Shown here in pieces: positions 1 to 9,732 of a stretch of 29,877 nt of DNA; position 1 is the first letter of the stretch; the number at the start of each line of letters is the position of its first letter. Below the pieces are notes generated by a model that ran no database searches, was not told the DNA's origin, and was given only the letters and a program-made list of their open reading frames with translations. The translations under genes were made by a program, and so were the position numbers. The stretch comes from Intoshia linei (lineage: Eukaryota > Orthonectida > Rhopaluridae), in assembly GCA_001642005.1 (NCBI GenBank), contig LWCA01000373.1, forward strand, positions 1-29,877, in the 5' to 3' direction.

Positions 1-1556
1 AAGGTGAAGGAGGATATCCTATTAGATCGCGCTACAAACAGACCTAAACAAATTAAGAATTTCTCCTGTTACAATTGTGGAAAAGATGGACACAACGCAA
101 AAAATAGTATCAAAAGTAATCAAAAAAAGGAGGAAATAAACTGGTTTGAACTACAAGAGGGACGCTCACATACGATAAAAAAGGTATCCCATAATGGAGG
201 AAACATTAGAGGTAAAATTTTTGATTGACACCGGGTCGAGTTTGAATACTATAAATAGATCCGGTGTAGACCGTTTATCCAAGGCAAAAATTTCATATTC
301 TAATAAAACAATTTACGGATACAATAATTCAACAATTACTAATTTAATGTGTATTTACCTATGTATAAGAAATTCTGACCCTGTCATATTTTATGTCACT
401 GATTATTGTAGTATTATAGGAGTTGAATTGGCCCAAAGACTAGGACTGGTAGTTATAAACGTACCAAAACAATTTAATAATTACAGCACATCTATATTAC
501 TTGTTTGTAGTAAGACCTACTTATTCCTGGTTACACAGTACTTACAAATTTTCTTTGAAAAACCTGGCAAAATCCGTAATTATTTCCATTCAATAGATTT
601 ACTTCCAAACACTCGTGTATATAACGGTCCTATCTATTTTATTCTTTACAACCTTCGAACAACATTTTCAAATAAAATTAAAGAAATACTGCAAACTAAA
701 ATAATCGAACCATTAAACTCGGCATACAGATCTCCTTATTTTTTCGTTCCCAAGAAAGATGGATCTCAAAAGTTAGTCATCGACTTCCGAAAACTAAATA
801 AGATCACTAAAACAGACGCATATCCAATGATGAATCCTAACACTATCCTTGATGAACTAAAAGGTAAAACGGTGTTTTCAGTATTTGACCTCTCCAGTGG
901 TTTCTGGCAAATACCCCTTAAGCCCGAGGATCGACACAAAACTGCGTTTGCGATTGGGAAAGTCTTTATTATTTCTGTGTGATGCCTTTCGGATTGGTAA
1001 ATACACCCGCGACATGTCAACGGGTTATGAACGAAATAACGGCAGACCTTGAAGGTGTGCATTGTTATATGGACGATATCCTAGTATGCTCGAGAGATCC
1101 AGAAGAACATAAGGTGCATTTACAGAAACTATTTCGTAAGTTAAAACTAGCTGGCTTAACATTGAAACCACAGAAATGTAGAATAGGTATGAATGAAGTA
1201 AAATTTTTGGCTCACGTGATCAACGGCAGCGGTATAGGTATAGATCCTGAGAAAGCTTCACTCGGTAGTTGCAAGTTTGTGTTTCTTACCTACTCAAAAA
1301 AATCAAAAATCTCCTCTAAAACTTTTGACCGGTTACAATGCCTTCCTACATAATCACAATAAATCTAGATTAGCCGATCTCATAGCAAAATCGAAAGTTT
1401 ATTGCAAACAATACACAAGAAATATGAAAAAATCATATGACAAAAATCTTAAGAATTATAGACATGACTTTGATTACACTCCAAATCATCCGATCACATC
1501 CAAGGAACTATTTTTATACAAAAAAATCACATCTCGTCAAAATTTTAGGAGGGAGG
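1..1556 (+). pseudogene. Decayed Ty3/gypsy retrotransposon, gag-pol remnant
   Basis: The reading is broken across several frames. Positions 4-228 hold the end of gag with a zinc knuckle (CYNC...H at about 70-110) in which the expected last Cys is Ser. Positions 194-982, shifted in frame as is usual for gag/pol, hold an aspartic protease motif (IDTGSS, about 220-240) and the first half of reverse transcriptase (FVPKKDGS, FRKLNKI, VFDLSSGFWQIPL). The frame changes near 960-980, after which 979-1353 carries MPFGL, the catalytic YMDD (about 1066-1077) and the palm/thumb region. From about 1300 the reading jumps to a Lys/Asn-rich stretch (to 1561) resembling an integrase C-terminus. RNase H and most of integrase are therefore deleted. 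The 5' LTR and most of gag lie outside the window. The element is inactive as it stands. The YMDD and the clade (possibly Mag-like) need a tree to place. Confidence 0.9.
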
Positions 1557-1676
1557 TGTAGTATTGGTATCATCCCAACACTAAATCAAGATAGAAAATA
1601 AACTTTATATTAATTGTAAACCGTATAAAAACGTGTTTCAAAAATTAAACGTTTTTCATTACGAATTTTAAATACA
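1547..1676 (+). repeat. Polypurine tract and putative 3' LTR start
   Basis: The purine run AGGAGGGAGG at 1547-1556 is followed at once by TGTAGTATTGG, the normal arrangement of a plus-strand primer next to a 3' LTR beginning with TG. A TATA-like TATAAAA at about 1624 and an AATAAA at about 1598 fit LTR promoter and polyadenylation signals. The right end is uncertain. AATACA at 1671-1676 would give an LTR of about 120 bp, but there is no second LTR in the window to compare. Confidence 0.5.
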
Positions 1677-2602
1677 TTACTGTATTCATTTTTTATATTT
1701 TGTAATAATTTTGGTAAAAAATAATTCTATATAGCTATGTCTTATAATTGAAAAAAATATGATTCTCATACAGCTTATTCCAGTGTATTTAGATTCAAAA
1801 TTCAAATCTATAAATCTTCGCATTCCTGAAGAAAAATAACGGTTAATGATATCAACCATTATTTTTCAAAATTTTTAAATTAAAATTTAAATATTCATCC
1901 CATAATTTCAAAAAAATGTGAATTAACGTCTTAACACGTTTGAAATACAAAAATATGAGTTTAAAACTAATAAATTGAATTTTACATTCTGTGTATTCTC
2001 TTTTTATGTGTAATGTGAAAAAAATACTATTTATTATTATTATTGATAGTATTATTTCATATCCACTACAGTTACGAAATACGAAATATGTAAAAAAACA
2101 TTAAGCTAGAATTCTCTCGTACCTCAATATCCTAAAAAATAATGTATAGTTGGGTACAAAATAATAATTGCATTTGTATTATGTAAAATTTTCAAATGCA
2201 TATATGTATTACAGTATTGTTAAGTGCAATCTGAAATTAACACAATATATTAAAAGTAGGTCATAATAAAGTGGTAAGTAAACATCTTTTGAAAACTTGT
2301 GTTAAATAGGAAAAATGTAATTTTCCTATATGAAACTGATAATATCATCAATTTGGAAATTGGATAAATTTACTTTACTAACATATTAACATTCTACTTT
2401 CAGTATCCTGGTACCTAGATTAATAATCGATGAAAGTCTAGATTTTAATAAAGAGCGTCATGATATTGTAACATATATAATCCAATTTAACTTATAAAAT
2501 TTATTGTTTTAATTTAAAACAGTTTGTTATTTGCATTTACCCCTAAATGATCAACCAACATTTGTTGAGATTCAGTTAGTTGTATAGTTACTGTTGAATG
2601 TA
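1677..2602. other. Intergenic AT-rich stretch upstream of DGK theta
   Basis: No coding frame, RNA gene or repeat with a clear copy elsewhere was seen between the retroelement and the kinase gene. The last 100 bp presumably hold the promoter and 5' UTR of the kinase gene. No TATA box stands out from the AT-rich background. Confidence 0.5.
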
Positions 2603-5600
2603 ATGAGTAAATTACCGTATAAAAAACATTTAAACATTACCAAGTCGATTCAAAAATTAAAATTTTCTTCTACTGAAACAAGTAATTCCGATAGTGCTTT
2701 GAATAAACACGATTCGTTTTGCGAAGAAGACGAGACTATGAAACATCCTACAATTACAAGTTATAGTCTTGATTTAAATTCATCAAAGATACTTTCAATA
2801 CCACACCAATTTGTCAAAAAAACATTTAATAAACCAAACTATTGCCACCAATGCTGTGAATTTTTATGGGGGTTTATAAATCAAGGCTATATTTGCTCCG
2901 GTAATTTTATTTTATATAAATTTAAGTGTTTATGGGTACATTTTCGTAATTATTTTAAGATTGTAATTTTGTATGTCATGAACGATGCATCAATATAATA
3001 ACGTGCCCGTGTCCAAAGAATAAAACATTATCTATTAAAAAGGTATATCTCGATTCGATTTTTATAAATTTCTATAGACCAATATCCCGCATTTTTGGAG
3101 TGAAAGTGTGTATTGCAAAAGAAAGTTTTGCAATTATTGTAGGAAGCGAATAGATCAAACTGGATATTTTTGTATTAGTAATGTTTATATTACTCATAAT
3201 CTTATTTACTCAATCGTTTAATTATAGAAGCTATTTTACTAATATCAATAATTCATCAATCAATAAGTAAAAAATTATTAGTCAAATTTTCAGTCATGAA
3301 AGTTTATCAATAATTTTAAATGACATTTTGATTAGATACGCATATAATATACAATAGTATATCGTATTTTATAATTCCTAAACAGGGGTAATTAAAACGT
3401 CAGGGAATACTTAAGCGTTCGGGTCAAATTGTGGGAATTTTATAAAATTTCTGACTTTTATACCCATCCAACAATTTTGTAATTAATATAAACTAGTCTA
3501 AATGAAATGTTAAGATTTCAAATATTTTTTGGAAAACCACATCTATTTTTTTTCAATTTTTCATCAATCAGATCTCAATCGATAAGCATATACACCAGAC
3601 AAAATTTGATTGCGGCCAGCAAAAACGATTTACTAGTGCATGACACGACCATTATGCTTGTGCATATCCTCTTAAAGCATATTATGGAAATTATCTTCGA
3701 TCACTGGTTTGCCATAACTGCATTAGAAGTTAATGTTTGTGATGAATTGGATTAGAAAAATAATTTAGATAATTTTGCTTGTTGAAAAGTATCTTACAAA
3801 CGTTTGCTTCAAATGTATGGTAGAGTAAAAAAATTTAAATTAAGTAGGTAGTAGATAAGCAAACTTTGGGAATCCTTTTTTGGTTATATATTCAATTTTT
3901 TAATTATATTTAATAGTACGACCAATGGTCGCGACTATATTTTTAAATACGTAAAAATATAAATTATGAGCAGGGAACTTAATTATAACTTTCTATGCTT
4001 TTTTACAGCTTTTAAAAAATTATTTTTATTTTTATATTTAGTAGTACGACCAATGGTCGTCGACCATATTTATAAATACGTAAAATATTGAATATTGAAT
4101 TAAAATAAATATTGATCCAAATTCTGACAAAGCGTAACTGTACGTGAAGTTTCACGTTTTTACTAGCTATAAGTTAACTGCACATGATATGTTATTGGAA
4201 TATATAAACCAGAGGTTCAAGGTGCATTATTAGCCCTCAGAAGCACATATTATAATCATCATCTTATTCATTATGAGTAAGGCACTTAATTACAACTTTC
4301 TATGAAAAAACCACCATAAAGGACTCGTAAAACTGGATTTTTCCCTTAAAGGTTGGTAACGCAGGAATTTTCCCATAAGGTTGATAAAATTAGAATGTTT
4401 TTAAGGGTTGGTAAAAATGCTGTTGTTAAATTTTGATTTTTAGTACAAATGGTTGGATTTAAGTAGACCTCAAATTTCAAATTTGAATTTAAAAATTTTC
4501 TCGATAAATTTATTTACATAATGTCCAAATTGTAGCAATACAACCATAATAAGCCTTATAATGAAAATGAAATTGTCATAACAACATTAATATACTAATT
4601 AATTTTGTATTTTAAATTAGTATGCAATTACCATGTTCATGGAAATTGTCGGAAAACGTCAGGAGCAAATTGTAGATACACTTATGCAACGTATAAAAAA
4701 AAGTCGCTTTATTATGAAATGGTAAATTTGGTAAATTTTATTGTTCAAATCATTTTAGATAAATTGTGATGAATACAATCTACACCATTGGATCGAAGGA
4801 AATTTAAATCCAAACAATAAATGTTACATTTGCAGAAAAAGTTGTTATAATGTGGATTGTTTAACTTCTTATAATTGTACTCAGTGCGACATATCGGTAA
4901 TATATTGTATAATATACATGTATATTATATTATGAATTATTAACTAGGTCCATTTCAACTGTTTAGTCAATCCAGTTGTCGAGGTACCTAAAATATGCTG
5001 TTTTGGTTTACTCTATAATATAATTTTACCGACAAAGGCTGTTTTGTTTCCGTTTGAGGGTGAAAAAAACATGTCTCATGTTTATCGTATTCATGAAAAA
5101 CGTATTTTGAATTAATAAATAGAAATATAATATTTTGTAGGAACTTCTCCTTTGGGTAATTAATATTTAACATATTAATATATAAACTTGTATATTTGAG
5201 TTATTGTTTCTATAGGTTTCAGTGAAACTTCTACGAGTGGCGGGATAGATGCCCGAAACGATGAGGAACATACCATCGGAACTAGACTGAAAAATTATAA
5301 AGATAAAGATGATGGTATTTTTAATTATATTAGAAAAATAGTGTAATTCCTGGTTAACGGTATTACTCGCGTTAAAACTCAACCGAAAAATTCTGTTAAT
5401 ATTGAGATTTTTATGATGTGTAATTGTGCAATATTGTCACAACCGAATTTACAAATGAGTATATTTGTATAGTAAACAGATTTTCAAATTTAGTTATAAT
5501 TAAAAATTTAAAGAAAAACGTAATCCAAAAAAATACTAACTGTACTTGAATAATATTTGAATATTGTTGAAATGTGTATAAATTTTTCTTAATGGTTTGT

Positions 5601-8600
5601 TATCCGTGTGTAGTTCACAATAAATCCTCTAATTTGTAATTATTTTATTAGAATATTAGTTTATAAAAAATTCCGTTAACGAGAAACTAAATTTGTATAC
5701 TTTTAACTTTTAATTAGCAAGCATAAGAGTTTATGATGGACTATATTCAGTTAAACAAGGAAGTTATCATTCGTGCTCTATAACGAATAATAATGAGAAA
5801 CCTATGGATATTTTGGTAATTTGAAATATTAAAGCTGTAAAAATGATAATAAGTAAAATTTATGATTAATTAATATAAAAATAATTTTAGACAAAAGTGC
5901 TCTGTTACTATAAAATTATTGAAAATAAGGATGAATACTTTTTGACAGAACTAACCACCAATGGTAAACTTAATTAAACTGTATACATTTGCCCACATAC
6001 ATATATTTTAGATATAGAATTTATTGGTAATGCTTTTAACGAAGTTGACCCAATCATCAAACAAGTGAAATTTGTGGTGGAAAATCGAAGAGCTCTAGTC
6101 TATTTGCGGCATATTCCACAAAAGGATGTTTCTGTTCCATGCTACATAATGAGGTAAGAATGATTGTCGAGTAGTACATGAAAAATAGATATGATATTGT
6201 TAATCATATGAAGACTCATTTTTCCCAAGAAAATATAAGGATTAATGAGTGCACAACATCTATGCAGCTTATAGAAACATATCTTAAAAGTTCGGGTTTA
6301 GAGGTACATTTATATTAGATTTAACAAATAAAAGATTATATTTTTATTAGTATTTAATTACGATATATTTTAGCATGAACTATCAGAAGATTATGAATTA
6401 TTTTACGTTGTATCTGGACTAAAAATGCAGAATGTCAAATTAGTTGAAGACGAAAAACCTTTGCATTTATATAATTCTACATATAACGTATTTATAATCA
6501 TATCACGCTCTGTAACCTAACGACTACGGACCTGAATAAATTTCTTCAGAAGCGCTATTTTTATAACGCTTGTTATCAAAGTGTAGGGGCCTTAAACTTT
6601 TTGACGAATGGGCACATTTTATAATTTTATAGTTTCGTGGCACCAAATTTAACCTTTACTTGTATAAAAATTGAAAAATAAAGTCTGTGATAACGTTTAA
6701 TATCAAAATTATAATAAGTGTCCTGGAATTAAAACACCAATTTCTAGTACTATTTTTCAAGTAATGTTATGATCTAAAGTCGGGCACCCTTTTATCGTAT
6801 CGTAAACATAATGGTACCCACGAATACAAGGAAGAGAACTTTTGGGTAACGCGTCCATTGAATGGACTCCATTCAGGCATCGATATATTGCCCACAATGA
6901 TAATTGTGATACTTGAATAAAAAATTTCACTTTTTGACTAGAAACTATAATCGGAAAATTTATTTTTTACTTTTTTATCTAGCATTCAGTTTTGCTGGCT
7001 CTCCGATCTTATTTTCTGGTAAAAATGAAGGAAAATGAATCAAAACTGGACACAATATCTTCATTGTCTCGAATATCGGTATATGTCGTTAATTTTCCAA
7101 ATAATCTATCTGAAAAAAAATACAAACAAATCATTGATGATTATCTACATCTGTCTAATGGGGGTTTAATTTTTATAATAATAATTATTCAAACATTTTC
7201 TAGATTTCATAGAATATGAGTTAAACGCCATATATCATGAATTTGGAACCATAATTATTTCTTTTGAAAACTCAAAAGATGCCAATATTGCTATACAAAG
7301 ATTTCAATCTGTCACAATCAACGATAAACAAGTTTATTCCAATTTACTACCAATCATTAACGAAAAAGTACCAGTTAATATTCTCAAACAATTATAATAA
7401 TTATAGATGATTCCTGACGATGTAGTACCATTATTAGTATTGATAAATGTCAAATCGGGAGGCCAACAAGGTCAAGACCTTATTAAATTCTTTAGAAGAG
7501 TTTTGAATCCACACCAAATATTTGATTTAATGAACGGGGGACCGTTACCAGCGTAATTTTTTTAGGCTTAGATATACATGTATATTTTGTAGATTTTATG
7601 CATTTCGCAATGTACCCAAGTATCGGGTCTTTGTCTGTGGTGGAGATGGTTCTATTGGGTGGGCTCTACGTTGTCTGGACAACGTTGGACAGGATGCCGT
7701 TTGTAGTTCCCCACCTATAGCAATTTTACCACTAGGAACCGGTTATTCATTAATTTTAAATCAAATGTAATGTATTCATGTATAGGAAACGATATGGCTA
7801 GAGTGATGAACTGGGGTTCTGGATATTCTGAATCAGACGATTTATATCAAATATTAAGTGATGTTAAAAATTCATCGGAAGCTGATCTAGACAGGTATTC
7901 AAACTTATAATTTATTAATACACGTTCATATTTTACAGATGGACTGTAATGCTACAACCCCATCAAAAACAAAATGATAAAACGAGCTACATGGATGATA
8001 CATCTGATCGAAATTTGGTTGTAGTAATGAACAGTTATTGCGGCATTGGAATTGATGCAGAATTTTCTCTATCGTTTCATAAAGCAAGAGAGCAAAACCC
8101 GGATAAATTCAATAGCAGGTTTATTATAATGTTTACTTTTTAAAAATGACATAGATTGCGAAACAAGGGGGCTTATTTTTTGATTGGTTTAAGAAAATTT
8201 TTAAATTACAAACCATCCACGCAATTTCGAAAAAATGTTAAGCTGTTTGTGGACGGAGAAGAAATTATAATCCCTATTGTTGAAGGAATTCTTATATCAA
8301 ACATAATGAGTTGGGGCTCTGGAGCCAATGCCTGGGGCAGCAACAAAAATGGTGATTTCAACGAACCTACATACAGCGACCATTTGTTAGAAATAATCGG
8401 CTTCTCTGGCATAGTACACATGGCACAAATTAAAAGTGGACTACGAAGTGGAATTCGGATTGCACAAGGCGAAAATGTATATTCTGATATTATTGAAACA
8501 CTTTTTTTTAGATAAAAATATCTTTAAATACCGATATATCGATACAAATAGATGGTGAACCCTGGCGTCAATCTGCTGGAGAATTGGTTATTAGTAGATC

Positions 8601-8772
8601 AGCGTTAAAAGTATATTCCATATTATTTACATTACACATTTTATAGGCAAAAATGTTGATAAAACCAAAGACGAAAGCTCGATTAATCCAATCAAGTACA
8701 GATTCTGGTTTAGTGGCAAAAATAAGTGATTTAAATGAGTTAAGACACAAAAAATTCGAAAGGTGGTTTTAA
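2603..8772 (+). CDS. DGKQ: Diacylglycerol kinase theta, 21 exons
   Basis: Phosphorylates diacylglycerol to phosphatidic acid in lipid signalling. Exons: 2603-2900, 2960-3042, 3078-3177, 4621-4721, 4759-4896, 4948-5059, 5216-5314, 5718-5815, 5891-5963, 6012-6153, 6189-6303, 6374-6487, 6983-7163, 7204-7367, 7407-7552, 7593-7741, 7786-7894, 7939-8118, 8155-8476, 8512-8610, 8647-8772. All phases match and give 982 aa, close to the family's usual length. Three C1 zinc fingers with H-x12-C-x2-C spacing lie at about 68-117, 132-178 and 203-258; three C1 domains single out the theta class. A Ras-association-like region follows (about 312-600). The catalytic domain begins about residue 614 with the glycine-rich [10 protein letters not shown] (about 669-678) and continues through the accessory domain ([30 protein letters not shown]). 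Start at ATG 2603, the only one before the first C1. A polyadenylation signal AATAAA follows at about 8858. Intron 3 is full of repeats. Confidence 0.95.
3890..4314 (+). repeat. R1 repeat, copy in DGK theta intron 3
   Basis: About 1.3 units of a roughly 320 bp repeat. The box AGTACGACCAATGGTCG occurs at about 3914 and again at about 4042, followed both times by ATATTT.TAAATACGTAAA. The stretch ACTTAATTA.AACTTTCTATG occurs at about 3978 and 4285. The first unit seems internally deleted. The same order of blocks recurs at 10830-11320 in the CFAP73 gene. CGACCAATGGTCG is nearly self-complementary. No protein is encoded. The family is unknown to me. Confidence 0.75.
4322..4468 (+). repeat. R2 repeat, copy in DGK theta intron 3
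   Basis: Series of GGTTGGTAA blocks separated by TTTTCCC(A)TAA, ending in AAATGGTTGGATTTAAGTAGAC. The same ending is found inverted at about 11730 and direct at about 15860. It lies directly downstream of the R1 copy. Confidence 0.7.
6488..6982 (+). other. DGK theta intron 12, 495 bp
   Basis: A long intron, bounded by GTATTT and TTTATCTAG. It is less AT-rich than the other introns in the middle (about 6510-6620 and 6830-6890). The phrase AGCGCTATTTTTATAACGCT at about 6553 contains a short inverted repeat. No coding frame and no copy elsewhere in the window were found. It may be a mobile-element fragment. Confidence 0.4.
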
Positions 8773-9732
8773 TTTTTCCTTTATTATTATATTAGTCTAG
8801 ACATGTTTATTAACAAATGAAAATTATAAATTTTAATTTTATAATTTATTGCTGGACAATAAAAAATGATGGAATTATTATTTATGTTATATAATAAATT
8901 TATTTCTGTCTACAAATGGGTTAAGCTCGTATTATCTCTACTCTATTGTGCGTACTGAGGAAATCTGTTATATTGGTCAATTATTTATGAAATGTATTTA
9001 AAAATATTCTAATTTGTTTACATTATTGGGCATTTGAAAAGACAGAAAACCCTCATTAATTGTAATGTAATGGAAACTTGGAATTTTAAGAGTAAACGCA
9101 TCTACAAGGGAATAGATAATACAATACTTCCAGTTAAATTCTCATTTTGTACAAGTTTTGTAAGAATCATCAATTTTCAAAGTCCTTTATTTCAATATTA
9201 AATAATTACAAATAATAATTCTTTTTTAACTTATTTTTCTAATTTTCATGAAACATCCAATATTTCCATTTATTTTAGTTATCTTTTTTTCATAAATTAA
9301 TTTATCATCAATTTCCATAGAAAGCGTCACTTTTCCCAGAATTTTAAAATAATTTAGACATGGATTGTTCTAATGTCAAATTAATAAAAATTCTGTAAAT
9401 TCCTTAATTAACTGGGAAAGTGGCAATCTTAATTAAAAATCTCTATATTAATTATAAAGACAATAAAAATCCTTAACTTGCATAAAAGTAATGGTTTTGT
9501 GCAGAACCAAATGTACAGTACTTTAGACCTTCATCGGATGCGGTCTCATTTCTCCATCTTCAGCATTAAAAAAATATTTTTCAAGATCATGACTATATTC
9601 GGTGTCAAATTTAAAAGGTAAAATTCAGATCTGTGTAGAAATGGCTAATACTATATGATTTTGAACATTATATTACATACATACATTGTAGTTGTATTTA
9701 TTAAACATTATTTATACATTTATTTAATTTTT
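8773..9732. other. Gap between the convergent DGK theta and CFAP73 genes
   Basis: Holds the 3' UTR of DGK theta (AATAAA at about 8858) and presumably that of CFAP73. Nothing is recognisable except a short coding-like stretch on the minus strand at 9523-9624, reported under findings. Confidence 0.5.

Noticed and set aside
2030-2050. TTATTATTATTATT run
   Set aside because: Simple low-complexity sequence expected in this composition.
3507-3755. Open frame inside DGK theta intron 3
   Set aside because: No similarity to kinase parts; the C1 domain is completed perfectly by skipping it.
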